From Enoplosus armatus (lineage: Eukaryota; Chordata; Actinopteri; Centrarchiformes; Enoplosidae), in contig NC_092185.1 in assembly GCF_043641665.1 (NCBI RefSeq), positions 25,382,129 to 25,446,128 of the forward strand: a DNA stretch of 64,000 bases, written 5' to 3'. Positions 50,701 to 57,642 of the stretch are shown here, in pieces (within the stretch, counting starts at the first letter, position 1; every line of letters starts with the position of its first letter). The position numbers were made by a program, and so were the translations under genes. The notes beneath the pieces were generated by a model. The model searched no databases. It was not told the DNA's origin and saw only the letters and a program-made list of their open reading frames with translations.

Positions 50701-53693
50701 AACTTATTGTCCCTCTCTGTCCTTCCACAGGTGAGCGTCCATTTGTCTGTCTCATCTGTCTGTCAGCCTTCACCACTAAAGCAAACTGTGAGCGTCACCT
50801 TAAGGTCCACACAGACACACTGAATGGGGTGTGTCATGGCTGTGGCTTCGTCTCCACCACTAGGGACATCCTCTACAGCCATCTGGTCACCAGCCACATG
50901 GTGTGCCAGCCTGGATCTCGCAGTGAGGTCTACTCCCCGGGGCCAGGCCTTCCCAAGCTGCCCCTGTCCACTGGTATGTCATATCATCATCGTGATAATT
51001 GATTTAAAAAAAATCGGAGTGAGTTGTTATTGTACAGACAATGTTGAAATCTGTAAGATTAGTTCACTAATCATGACTCTCTTCTCTCATCAGGCCTCAG
51101 TCCAGGAGACTCTGGTGTGGTGCTGAGGTGTCAAGTGTGCGGCCACAACTCTGACTCCCCAGCCCAGCTTCAGCAGCATGTACGAACCCACTTAGAGGTC
51201 AGGGTCCCAGCCGAAAGGAGCCCCACCCCTCGCCAAAGTACCCTTTCATCAGTCGACCAGCTCCAGTCGTCTCCCCAGGAGAGGGAGCCCCTACCTTGTG
51301 TCCCTAAGCCAGACTCATCCAGCCCAGGCGCAAATGGTGGCTCAGCCACGCCTCGAGACTATAGTCCTCCTGATGCTCCAACTACTGACCTAAAGATCAA
51401 AGAGGAGCCTCATTCAGACTCTGAGACAGAAGAGCGGCAAATGGAGATTAAGGAAGATGGAGAGGAGGAGGAGGAGGAGGTTGGCGAAGAGGAGGGGGAT
51501 CAAGAAGCAAGAAAAAAGACAAAGGAAGGGCAAACTGCCATCTCCTCCTGCCAGACATCGAGCTCTCCGAAGAGTCCAGCCACCACAACTGTGAAGGCAG
51601 AACCAACTAGTCCCACACCGGGTTCCAGCCCTGCCCATGTGGGAGGTGCAGGATCAGTTCTTCCAGGAGGAGCAATGTTCTTGCCTCAGTACATGTTCAA
51701 TCCTGAGGCAGCCATTTTGCCTCAGGCCTCGGAGATACTGGCTAAAATGTCAGAGATGGTCCATAGCCGTCTGAAACAGGGCCAGACAGTTCCTCAGAAC
51801 AACCCAGCGGCCTTCTTCCCCTCTGGACCAACCGCACCTACAGCCGCAGCCACTCCGCCTCACAAAGGAGCCACCTGCTTTGAGTGTGATATCACCTTCA
51901 ACAACATTAACAACTTCTATGCACATAAGAGGCTGTACTGCTCCAGTAGGCACCATGGAGAAGGTGCTACCTCAGCTTCAGGCCCTGGGTCAACAAGAGA
52001 TGCAGCCCCAGCCACGGTGCCTTCCAGTGGGGCACATGGCTCATCCGCATCTCCTCAGGGTGGAGCAGCAAGTAGAGCAGCCTCTGCCTCTCCTACTGAC
52101 TCTGACCCTCCTGCAGGGAGTGGAGCAACAGAATCCAGGAGGGTGGTGGAAGTGAAGACAGAAACCCCTGTGGGGAGAGAGGGAATATCATCCTCTTCTG
52201 AAGGGGAAGGCGGAGGTGGAAGTGTGGGAGGAGGAGGAGGAAGAGCAAGCGAAGGCAGCCAGAGTCCTGCAAGTGGTTCTGCAGAGGACCTAGAAGATGA
52301 TCCCAATAGAACCTTCTGCCAGGCCTGCAACATCCGCTTCAGCCGTCATGACAACTATACTGTTCACAAACGTTTCTACTGCGCGTCACGTCATGACCCA
52401 TCCAACCATCGAGCCGTACACATGACCAAGGCAACCACCGCAGCAGCCTTCCTTCCCCAGCCCATCCGCACACGCAAAAGAAAGAAGATGTACGAGATTC
52501 ACATGGCCAGGACTGAAGCCTTAGCTAACGCTGCTGCTGCTGCCGCCGCCGCTGCTGCCACTGCTGCTGCGTCAGCCCCATCGCCCTCTGTTCTGGGCTT
52601 GGCAGTGAAGCAAGAAGTTTCTCCCAGCGGGGCAGGCAGCTCCAGCCCCGAAGGAGATGGCCCAATTGACCTGAGCAAGAGGCCCCGTCTGAGAGAGGTT
52701 ACACGGCAGAGCAGTGGAAGTATTCTCCCTGCCCTGCCTCTTACTGACTACCATAAGTGCACGGCCTGCAGTATCAGCTTCAACAGCATTGAGAACTATC
52801 TGGCTCATAAAACGTACTACTGCCCTGCCACCACCCTCCAGCCCCACACCTTGGAGCAGCTTCACAGGCTCAAGAGATCAGCCTCTACCTCTCCCAAAAG
52901 TAGGCCTCAACAAGAACGCCCAGATCTTCTGCACCCTATGGAAGCTAAGGCTCTCCCCGCTGAGTGGGTTGCCCAGGCTCAAGGTACATCATCCAGTCCT
53001 CACCCCTCTGCCTTACCTGGCTCCATTGCCACATCTCCTCCCCATACGACCACCACACTTGCAGCCACCCCAGGAGCTGGAGCCAAAGGTGTAGACACCA
53101 GTTCCCCTCAGGTGGTCTGCCCATACTGCCCCAACAGGCTCATCACCTGTGACCTGATGGAGCACTTCAAGAGTACCCATGGCCTGGTTGTAACCATTCA
53201 GCCACCACAGGAGGCCATACCCCAGCCAGGCAGTGCAGTCAGCTGCAGCCCCAGCCTTAGTCCCAGGGATGGAGCTGCTGCAACCACCTCCACCAGCCAG
53301 TCCAGAATGGTTTCCCGAGTGCACAGAGACAGCATCAACGGGCAGGAAAGGAGTGGTACAACTTCACCCATCTCCCCACTGGTAAACGGCAGCCCTTCAG
53401 CTGGGGGTGGATCACCACCGGCGGGCTCACCTCTGCCCGTCTCTCCTCCAAGGGCTGCCTCTCTGACTTTGTCACCTGTGCCTGAGGTCCTGAGGGAGAC
53501 GGTGGCGTCATCCCACCTCCCAGACAAGGCCGCCCCAACCATCCCCGGCCCTAAAACTACTGTGATCTCCCCTGTCCAGAATGGTAACACCCGCTTCTGT
53601 CGGCTGTGCAACATCAAGTTCAGCAGCCTCTCCACATTCATAGCTCATAAGAAATACTACTGCTCTTCCCACAGTGCCGAACATGTCAAGTGA
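7462..53693 (+). CDS. zfpm1: Friend of GATA 1 (zinc finger protein, FOG family member 1), multi-exon CDS lacking its first exon
   Basis: FOG1 is a nuclear zinc-finger cofactor that does not act mainly by binding DNA; it docks on the N-terminal finger of GATA factors and recruits CtBP and NuRD. I join eight exons: 7462-7608, 13612-13758, 33201-33334, 48513-48615, 49018-49269, 50328-50561, 50731-50973 and 51094-53693. Every junction is GT-AG and all phases agree, giving 1,285 complete residues plus a stop. Fingers lie at residues 266-287, 315-337, 345-365, 373-394, 432-452, 681-702, 828-849, 975-996, 1095-1115 and 1255-1276, with PIDLSK at 943-948. The C-terminus ([18 protein letters not shown]) is closer to FOG1 than FOG2 as I recall them. 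Exon 2 begins with two bases of a split codon, so a coding exon lies upstream. Mammalian FOG1 is about 1,000 residues; this fish protein would be near 1,300, mainly through longer Ser/Pro/Ala-rich linkers. The alternative, zfpm2a/b, is less likely. Confidence 0.92.
7866..8790. mobile_element. Nonautonomous DNA-transposon-like element
   Basis: The left end (GGTATTAACATCCGTGTTGG) is approximately inverted at the right end, where the reverse complement reads GGTATTAACGCGCG and then GTGACCACTTGTGGTC. An internal short palindrome (CAGACCAC, nine bases, GTGGTCTG) lies at about 7958-7983. There is no transposase frame. An internal 305-bp inverted repeat is described separately. Confidence 0.5.
8139..8443. 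repeat. Long imperfect inverted repeat, about 90-bp arms
   Basis: The left arm (about 8139-8228) contains GGCTTTACTTGTTG and AAGTAACCGCTAACTGTAGG. The right arm (about 8354-8443) reads the reverse complement, including TACAGTTAGCGGTTACTT and CAACAAGTAAAGC, out to a shared TCCTGATGGAC-type end. The loop is about 125 bp and also matches part of the element at 61.4 kb. Confidence 0.75.
9567..9611 (+). repeat. (GT)n microsatellite
   Basis: GT units with a GCGC interruption. Confidence 0.95.
9766..9798 (+). repeat. (CA)n microsatellite
   Basis: About 16 CA units after a C run. Confidence 0.95.
9987..10030 (+). repeat. (GA)n microsatellite
   Basis: About 22 perfect GA units; CTC units lie at 10114-10138 and TC units at 10251-10279. 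Confidence 0.95.
10575..10765 (-). mobile_element. hAT-like repeat copy, degraded
   Basis: Contains ATTGGTTGATTCGTC, CAATAATCATTTCAGCTCCT and TTTTTGGACTGCTGTTTGG in the reverse orientation of the family. Confidence 0.45.
11810..11983 (+). repeat. Compound (GT)n region
   Basis: Three GT tracts at about 11810-11837, 11926-11949 and 11963-11983. Confidence 0.9.
13083..13115 (+). repeat. (CA)n microsatellite
   Basis: About 16 CA units. Confidence 0.95.
13471..13517 (+). repeat. (CA)n microsatellite next to exon 3
   Basis: About 23 CA units ending 94 bp before the exon 3 acceptor; length changes could influence splicing of exon 3. Confidence 0.95.
13612..13758 (+). CDS. zfpm1: zfpm1 exon 3 (very acidic, Glu-rich)
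   Basis: This 147-bp exon lies between acceptor GTATCCAG and donor GTGAGT. It enters with AA (finishing a Glu codon), reads [19 protein letters not shown], and then a Glu run interrupted once by Gly, ending AASRWRGP, with a final G. Joined to exon 4 it reads WRGPDDLE, resembling the FOG1 segment around SGPDELE. It covers residues 49-98. The Glu run comes from imperfect GAG/GAA repeats, so its length may vary between individuals. No catalytic or folded domain is evident; the region probably serves as a flexible acidic linker. Phase is 1 at both ends, so the exon is skippable in frame. Confidence 0.85.
14779..14807 (+). repeat. (GT)n microsatellite
   Basis: About 14 GT units. Confidence 0.95.
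15071..15114. promoter_or_regulatory. Cluster of three GATA motifs in intron 3
   Basis: AGATAG at 15071, CTATCA at 15082 and TTATCA at 15109, three motifs within 44 bp, 1.3 kb after exon 3. Confidence 0.3.
16100..16554. mobile_element. TTAA-ended nonautonomous DNA transposon candidate
   Basis: The ends are exact 11-bp inverted repeats: TTAAAGGTCCC at 16100-16110 and GGGACCTTTAA at 16544-16554, enclosing 455 bp without a transposase. TTAA ends are typical of the piggyBac group, but TTAA is part of the repeat here, so a separate target duplication cannot be shown. Confidence 0.5.
16575..16830. mobile_element. hAT-like repeat copy, strongly diverged
   Basis: Contains GGAACAACTAATATTTTGAT, AATGATTGATCG and AGATGTCAGAAAGC. 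It lies directly after a TTAA-ended element. Assignment is weak because only short blocks match. Confidence 0.35.
17511..17554 (+). repeat. (TA)n microsatellite
   Basis: About 22 TA units. Confidence 0.95.
18579..18613 (+). repeat. (GGCT)n microsatellite
   Basis: Eight GGCT units. Confidence 0.95.
19236..19462 (+). mobile_element. hAT-like repeat copy, well preserved
   Basis: Clear match in order: TTTGGTTTATAAAATGTCAG, GTTTCCCAAAGTCCCATAG, CAACAGTCCAAAACCGAAAG, AAAGAAAAGCAGTAAATCC, and an end resembling AGCTAATCGTTTCGGCTCTA. Confidence 0.6.
20400..20790 (+). repeat. Purine-rich (G/A) low-complexity block
   Basis: Nearly all G and A on the + strand for about 390 bp, ending with GGGA units at 20745-20770. 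Confidence 0.7.
22146..22195 (-). mobile_element. L2-type LINE 3' tail
   Basis: Repeated CAGAAT units followed by CAGAAATACTTTCC is the reverse complement of the GATTCTGATTCTG tail seen on the LINE fragment ending at 58908. Only the tail is visible. Confidence 0.45.
26453..26569. promoter_or_regulatory. Cluster of three GATA motifs plus an E-box
   Basis: AGATAA at 26453, TGATAA at 26514 and TTATCT at 26564, with CAGGTG at 26556 three bases from the last. E-box next to GATA is a blood enhancer pattern. Chance occurrence in 117 bp of AT-rich DNA is possible. Confidence 0.3.
27600..27850 (+). mobile_element. LINE reverse-transcriptase 3' end, degraded
   Basis: One frame from about 27688 reads [20 protein letters not shown] and then [15 protein letters not shown], a C-terminal pattern of fish LINE polyproteins. 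An upstream [14 protein letters not shown] is in another frame and is followed by a stop, so the copy is frameshifted and dead. Confidence 0.6.
29240..29284 (+). repeat. (GT)n microsatellite
   Basis: About 22 GT units; a second tract lies at 29427-29459. Confidence 0.95.
29840..30200 (+). repeat. Dispersed fish repeat (GCTAACGTTTGCTAATTAGC type)
   Basis: Contains GTTAGCGTGCTAACGTTTGC, TAATTAGCAATACACGCAAA, ATAAAGCAAAGTATTGGA and ends CCATGCTGCTAGCGTGGCTA, the order of a very common teleost interspersed repeat. Class uncertain. Confidence 0.6.
30795..30960 (+). repeat. Possible dispersed repeat fragment
   Basis: Contains GCTTTGCATTGTGGGACACA and AGTACGACATCCAAGTGTTT, which resemble a fish short transposon seen elsewhere. 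Ends are not defined. Confidence 0.3.
32200..32295. promoter_or_regulatory. Cluster of three GATA motifs about 0.9 kb before exon 4
   Basis: TTATCA at 32200, AGATAG at 32246 and TTATCA at 32290, in apparently non-repetitive DNA. Confidence 0.3.
33201..33334 (+). CDS. zfpm1: zfpm1 exon 4 (start of PR-like region)
   Basis: This 134-bp exon has acceptor CTCCCGCCAG and donor GTAAGA. AC completes an Asp codon from exon 3, then comes [19 protein letters not shown] and a stretch containing [14 protein letters not shown] (residues 99-142). It ends exactly on a Glu codon (phase 0). The WGPYPG segment parallels LSWGPFHG of mammalian FOG1. FOG proteins have been grouped with the PRDM family because this part resembles a degenerate PR/SET fold; no methyltransferase activity is implied. 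Exons 4 and 5 have unlike phases (1 to 0, 0 to 1), so they must be kept or skipped together. Confidence 0.88.
33815..34112 (-). mobile_element. hAT-like repeat copy
   Basis: Contains GGTTCCAGCTTCTCAAATGT, GAAAATGAATTGATCAATTG and ends GACGCGCAGCCCTA, the reverse complement of a GGGCTGC-type start. It lies 480 bp after exon 4. Confidence 0.5.
34740..34870 (+). repeat. Pyrimidine-rich tract with a 53-bp repeat
   Basis: CTCCTCCCCT units, and GCCCTCCCCAGAC occurs twice about 53 bp apart. Confidence 0.8.
36198..36246 (+). repeat. (TC)n microsatellite
   Basis: About 24 perfect TC units. Confidence 0.95.
36279..36291. promoter_or_regulatory. Palindromic GATA site (AGATAAGTTATCA)
   Basis: Two consensus WGATAR sites, AGATAA and the reverse of TGATAA, face each other with one base between. 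It lies in intron 4 just past a TC microsatellite. GATA1 and GATA2 bind paired sites, and FOG1 is their cofactor; use as an enhancer is inference. Confidence 0.35.
37902..38638. mobile_element. Terminal-inverted-repeat transposon (MITE-like), 737 bp
   Basis: The left end contains AAAATAATGGCCTAAGTCAT and the right end its reverse complement ATGACTTAGGCCATTATTTT, extended outward by TATATCG and CGATATA, for about 43-bp ends with a few mismatches. GACTTAGGC-like words recur inside. No transposase frame was seen. Confidence 0.75.
38841..38925 (+). repeat. Partial copy of the 61.3-kb inverted-repeat element
   Basis: AGAGTCAGATGGTTAGAGTC followed by GGCTAAGAGGACTGCTAGCT and CACGGCTAACT matches, in reverse complement, the segment around 61325-61440. 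The 61-kb copy has an extra AT-rich block in the middle. Confidence 0.65.
39240..39720 (+). repeat. Purine-rich block with (GGA)n
   Basis: G/A-rich DNA with perfect GGA units at about 39635-39661. Confidence 0.75.
40087..40121 (+). repeat. (GT)n microsatellite
   Basis: About 17 GT units; a purine-rich block follows at 40270-40530. Confidence 0.95.
41626..41735 (+). repeat. Dispersed fish repeat (GGGCTGGGTAT type)
   Basis: AATAGGGCTGGGTATATTTC followed by GGTACCAACTGAATGCATCG and GAGTACTGAAAAACC is a familiar teleost DNA-repeat start. A related start (CCGGGGTATCGATCCTCAAT) occurs near 3950. Confidence 0.5.
42599..42628 (+). repeat. (ATC)n microsatellite
   Basis: About nine ATC units; a similar tract lies at 2858-2878. 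Confidence 0.95.
42850..42884 (+). repeat. (GT)n microsatellite
   Basis: About 17 GT units; another tract lies at 43014-43034. Confidence 0.95.
45051..45102 (+). repeat. (GT)n microsatellite
   Basis: About 26 GT units, the longest GT tract seen here. Confidence 0.95.
45317..45357 (+). repeat. (TTCC)n microsatellite
   Basis: Ten TTCC units. Confidence 0.95.
46029..46160 (+). repeat. Dispersed fish repeat (CATGGACTATATAAAAGAAG type)
   Basis: Contains CATGGACTATATAAAAGAAG, CACCGTGACGTCACGCATTG and TTTGGGCCGTCGACATCTTG, a common teleost short repeat; class uncertain. Confidence 0.5.
47750..47783 (+). repeat. (GT)n microsatellite
   Basis: About 17 GT units. Confidence 0.95.
48513..48615 (+). 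CDS. zfpm1: zfpm1 exon 5 (PR-like region)
   Basis: This 103-bp exon starts in phase 0 after GTGTGTAG and ends CGA-G before GTGAGT. It encodes [20 protein letters not shown] and then [14 protein letters not shown] (residues 143-176). The pattern [15 protein letters not shown] matches the FOG1 block ALTLLLVDEACWLRTLP in spacing, with the Cys-Trp pair kept. A second AG eight bases downstream (TTCCAG) would put the exon in the wrong frame, so the first AG is chosen. The exon continues the PR/SET-like region; no catalytic role is suggested. Confidence 0.88.
48616..49017 (+). other. zfpm1: zfpm1 intron 5
   Basis: A 402-bp intron with donor GTGAGT and acceptor GTCCGCAG. No repeat or regulatory element is recognised. 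The open frame that runs past the donor is a read-through and has no FOG similarity. Confidence 0.85.
49018..49269 (+). CDS. zfpm1: zfpm1 exon 6 (end of PR-like region, linker to finger 1)
   Basis: This 252-bp exon has acceptor GTCCGCAG and donor GTGAGT, phase 1 at both ends. It encodes residues 177-261, beginning [20 protein letters not shown], parallel to the FOG1 segment DALWCRVTKPVPAGGLL. A Ser/Pro-rich linker follows, then a VKEE motif (49167-49178, a SUMO-type consensus), and the conserved stretch [18 protein letters not shown] just before finger 1. That last block is near-identical to mammalian FOG1 as I recall it and is strong evidence for orthology. The final A joins AG of exon 7 to give Lys. 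Confidence 0.92.
49270..50327 (+). other. zfpm1: zfpm1 intron 6
   Basis: A 1.06-kb intron with donor GTGAGT and acceptor GCTATCAG. It holds a poly-T run near 49301-49316 and a GT/GC microsatellite at about 50029-50061. Otherwise it is AT-rich DNA with no recognised element. Confidence 0.85.
50328..50561 (+). CDS. zfpm1: zfpm1 exon 7 (zinc fingers 1 and 2)
   Basis: This 234-bp exon encodes residues 261-339. Finger 1 (266-287) has Cys-x2-Cys, then His and a final Cys (AHLMYYC), the C2HC type that contacts the N-finger of GATA factors. Finger 2 (315-337) has the unusual Cys-x4-Cys spacing CPFPQC followed by HMRTH. Between them lies a linker ending [11 protein letters not shown]. Acceptor GCTATCAG and donor GTGAGA fit the phase. 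The reading [20 protein letters not shown] is a FOG hallmark. Phase 1 at both ends makes this exon removable in frame, which would delete a GATA-contact finger. Confidence 0.95.
50562..50730 (+). other. zfpm1: zfpm1 intron 7
   Basis: A 169-bp intron, donor GTGAGA, acceptor CTTCCACAG with a good pyrimidine tract. Nothing else was seen in it. Confidence 0.9.
50731..50973 (+). CDS. zfpm1: zfpm1 exon 8 (zinc fingers 3 and 4)
   Basis: This 243-bp exon encodes residues 339-420. Finger 3 (345-365) is a classic C2H2 finger reading [20 protein letters not shown] with a final His. Finger 4 (373-394) is C2H2 with [18 protein letters not shown]. The tail [20 protein letters not shown] matches the conserved FOG sequence after finger 4. 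In mammalian FOG1, finger 3 is reported to bind TACC3. Donor GTATGT; phase 1 at both ends. Confidence 0.95.
50974..51093 (+). other. zfpm1: zfpm1 intron 8
   Basis: A 120-bp intron with donor GTATGT and acceptor TCTCATCAG. It has no other recognised content. Confidence 0.9.
51094..53693 (+). CDS. zfpm1: zfpm1 exon 9 (terminal exon: remaining fingers, CtBP motif, stop)
   Basis: This 2.6-kb exon encodes residues 420-1285 and the TGA at 53691-53693. In order: a complete C2H2 finger (432-452, CQVCGHNS to HVRTH); an acidic stretch; C2HC fingers at 681-702, 828-849, 975-996 and 1255-1276, all ending in Tyr-Cys; a poly-Ala run near 52529-52572; PIDLSK at 943-948, the CtBP docking motif; and a C2H2-like finger at 1095-1115 (CPYC to HFKSTH). 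Four SUMO-type motifs occur: IKEE (51396), VKAE (51591), VKTE (52152) and VKQE (52605). The segment [19 protein letters not shown] is FOG-specific. Linkers are Ser/Pro-rich and probably disordered. The protein ends AEHVK, the usual FOG C-terminus. No frameshift or internal stop is present. Confidence 0.96.
52662..52679 (+). other. zfpm1: CtBP-binding motif PIDLSK in zfpm1
   Basis: The codons read Pro-Ile-Asp-Leu-Ser-Lys. PxDLS-type motifs bind the corepressor CtBP, and FOG proteins carry one between the second and third C2HC fingers of the C-terminal half, as here. Confidence 0.93.
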
Positions 53694-56565
53694 GTGGCGT
53701 GGTTCTTTTCTTCCTCTTCATCTTCCCATCTTCTCTTATCTTTCTCAGTGAAGGCTTTTCTTCCTTAATTTCCAAGAAGCTCAGATGACCCTCCTCCACT
53801 ACCAGTCCCTCCCACATGGGTGCCAAAATGGCGCATGACCATTAATGTCAAGAAATGACTGTTACTCACGTGGCGGGAACCTGATGCCCAACTGCTCCAG
53901 AGCAGGATTTGGAGGTGGTGTTACTAACGTACATGAACTGATATTCCTCCTCCTATGGGTCAGAGTTTGTAGTACACTAAGAGCTGAGACGGATGCTACC
54001 TGCACACACTGGTGTGCCCTTGTCCCCTGGATCATTCTCTGTCTTTGTACCCCAGTACCCAATTCAACATCTACCACTCCCATCCCTCACAGTTTCTTGC
54101 ATTATGGGACGTTAAAAAGATCTATATCAACAACCTCTTTTTTTTTTTTTTTGTCTCTCCATTGAACTGAATCTATAATGGCAGAAATTAGATTCTGACT
54201 GTTGGAGGCATTTCTGACTGGTAGTAATGATGATGCTGAAGATGAATCTCCAGTCTTTTCCTGAGCTCTTAACAGAGGAATTATTTCTCCTGTGTGGAAA
54301 AGACTTGATCATTGTTAATGGTTTTTTTTGTTTGTTTTTTTATCTGTGCATAGTGTATGATGTCTGAAAAAAAGAATTCTATAATGCTTTTGGTTTCAAC
54401 ACTGGCTCTTTTTTTGCTTACTAGAGAAGCTAAAGTGTTTTTAGCTGAAAAAGAAATATGCGGTATCACAATGTTACTAATTACTGAAGGATGATATTTC
54501 AAAATAGACCGTTTTTCTTTTCCTTCATACACACATTTTTTTTTTTTTTAGTTTCTCTTTAAAATGCAAGGGAGAGAAAAAAAATGTGAAATATTTATCT
54601 TTTAGTCCTCACTGATTTCATGTCAACAGAAAACTACCTACCTGGTGTCTGAGAGTATTTGTATTTTTTATTTGTATATTTTTCATACTGTCGGAAGGAA
54701 CTGTTTGGATCCGGGTGTGTTGAAGTGTATTTTCTAAGTGTAGATATGTAATATCTTCTCACAGTAATCACTGGGATCACACTGAACTTTGTTATCATGT
54801 TAGCATTTGGTGTTCTGTTCATGTGGTCTTTAATCGATGGTGAGGTCTGAAAACCAGCACTGTGTTTCATTTCTTTTTTAAATTCCCTCTTGTACCTTGC
54901 TGATTAAGCAACACAGTTAGATCAGAACAGCTCCCTCACCTTACAGCTTTTCCACATAAGAAAGTTGCAAAGCACTTCTGATAGATGCAGATTTTAGGCT
55001 ATACAAATCCCAAATTCTCAATCGAAAGTCTATCTTTAGTTACCAGCCTCCACACCACGCAAAGTATGGCCTTTAAGGACACGCAGCTTTACGCGGTCTG
55101 TTTCAAACGGTCATCCAGACTTCAACTGAGGGATACAACGCCAATGGTCAGTTTGGTGTCTAATGCACATTTTTTTTTAAAAGAATTGTCTTTTTTCATT
55201 TTTCCTGTCCGGCGATGAAGGCATGGCAGAGAATAGTCACATCTTAGTATAACACCTCACACAGTAGAGTGAACACATACGTGCCCCCCCCCCCCCCCCC
55301 CCCCCCGGTGTGTGAGAGAGAGAAGCTGTTCTCTTTCTCGCTGACTTCACTGCTCTCTCACTCATGCACACATACTTCCAAGTTTACGCCACAAGTTCCC
55401 ATGCTGCTGTTGCTGTTGCAATACAGTGTTAGCTAGAACTGTGAAATGGTTGTTGTTTTTTTTCCCCAACGTTGAAGCAAACTTAGTAAGTAATTTTAAG
55501 TGTTTTAAGGCCCAGAACTTCATTTTGAGTTGAAGCTTCCAATAGCCAATATTGCAACCGGATGCTGAATTTGTTACGAAATTTGGTTGATTTTCGCCCC
55601 ACTATTCTAAAGGAAGTCAGGATTTTACTCTCGTTAATGTGCAAGATCCCCTAAAACAGCATTTGGACCTTCATGAGACACTAGAACTCCAGAGTAGTGA
55701 AATATCATCAGGTATGATAGCAGCTAGGAACGTTTCATTGCAAGTTCTGAGGCCAATCCTCTGATAATGAAGGGATTATCCTGGTCAGCAGGGGGGGCAC
55801 ATGGACCAGCTGCTAAATGTTTTGACTGTAAACCTACCAACATGGGACAGATCCTGACCTCTGTTTATTCAGTAGTAGCATTAAAAGACCCACACATACC
55901 TCTAATAATGTCCACCCCGCCTCCTGTCCCCAAAACTGGAAACCAAATGTTAAAAATGAAGGATTTTCTTACATAATTCAAAACTCCCCGGTTGATTTTC
56001 TGCTCCGCTGTTGTTCGGAGCAGCACTGTACCAGACACACCTTACTACGAAGTGTTTACAATTGTGCTGGTCTATCTCCGTCAGTTCTCAAAAGGAGAGG
56101 GAAGGAAGTAGAAGAACGTCACATGTCAACTTGTCGCAAATTGAGGAAGTGAGTGCTGGAAAATCACCCTTACCCCCATTTAATTGCACTGTTTTGTATA
56201 AAAAAAAATATGCTGGATGTTTTAGTTTTAGGGACTTTTTTTTGTAATGTATTTATGTTATACAGAACTCCCCCCCCCCCCCTCCCACCCACCCAAAAAT
56301 GCGTCACCATTCTACCTTGAAGGACTTTCTGGAAGATTTTAACCCTTGCGTAAAACTGTTTTGTTTTTGGTTTTTTTTTAGTTGCAAACGTTTTGTTCAT
56401 GATTCCTCTTATGTCCCGTCCACAAAGGAGAGAAAATCACAATGAATGTCAATGTCAACATTTCCATAATTTTTTTTTGTATTTTTTATTTTATTTCATT
56501 TCAGTTCCACTACACTCTTGTCCAAACTATGCATGGGAAATAAAAGAAAAAAAAAAAAAAAAAAG
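53694..56565 (+). other. zfpm1: Probable zfpm1 3' UTR
   Basis: After the stop the DNA has no coding frame of note. It is AT- and T-rich, with a 20-plus run of C at about 55284-55306. The first clear AATAAA I see downstream is at 56539-56544, followed by an A run, which would give a UTR of about 2.87 kb. An ATTAAA near 55873 is an alternative. The end is inferred, not proven. Confidence 0.5.
56539..56544 (+). terminator. Candidate polyadenylation signal AATAAA
   Basis: AATAAA within GCATGGGAAATAAAAG, followed by a genomic A run and then a GT-containing stretch (GTTCTGTGAG). It is the first canonical signal seen after the zfpm1 stop. The genomic A run could also be the tail of a retroposed sequence. 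Confidence 0.45.
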
Positions 56566-57642
56566 TTCTGTGAGACACTGATGAAGAGTGTGACTGTACT
56601 TCTTCTTCTATGCATAAACCCGAGTGGGAGTCTTTGACCTTTTTTTGGAGGCGCTCGATTCGCCATCGCTTTTCAGTCACGTCCTTTCATTAGAACGTTT
56701 TGAGCGCGCCGATTCTCGCTTGACTCGTCGAGAAAGGCCGAATGAATCATCAGTTTTTCCTTTTAAGGCCATCGCCGTGAGTAATGGAAGAAAAGCGACG
56801 TGTGCTCAGTCAGAGCTCCAAGGCTGCTCCAATCAAGGTGCACTGACAAAAGCATTGGCAGCCTGCACACAGACAAAAATCGACTGATGCGTATTTCCAA
56901 CTGTGTTTAACCCTTCAGTTATGGTGAACGTGAACTCAGCTCACATTCAATGTGTTAAGTATCAGCATCAATGAAACGCTTCAAATGTTAAACGTTAGAA
57001 CATGAGAATGCCGTAATAACCTGGCCATAATATTAATTAATGATGCCTTTGAGCCTTTAATAATAGATTGTGATTGAATAATAACGTGTTATTATGCTCT
57101 TACTGACACACAGTAAAGGCTTGTTAACAGTAATCCGACAGCAAGCGCGGCAAAAAAAAAAAGTAGTTACAAGAAATGACCAGCAGGTGTCGCACTGTGT
57201 GAACCTCCTCATCAATAGGTTTGTACACTCGATGTGTCAAAGAAGTTTATAGAAACGTGGATATGTTGACATCCAGGCAAAACTGGCAAAACGCACTCAA
57301 TGTAATTGCGTTATGTTAAGGCACATATATTCACTATTAAGTAGTCGCTTATTAGCATGCATGTTAGTAGCACATTAGTCATTATAAGGCACTTATTCAT
57401 GTCTGATTCAGCATGACCATATTTTACAACTACTAGACCATTAAGTAAGAGTTTTCCCTCAATAACCTCCTAATTACTGCTTGTTCATAGTAAGGAAGTA
57501 GTTGTGCATGAATTATATAATCTATTCTCATGTAACAAAACACAAAATTACAAGTGTTAATAGTGTCGAAACACAGGTTCCCAATTCTAAAGAGAAAGAC
57601 TATTCTTGTGGTACTGCCACCATAAATGTTTTTAAAAATAGG

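Noticed and set aside
54634..54870. Minus-strand frame in the 3' UTR
   Set aside because: Short, no domain, AT-rich and inside the likely UTR.
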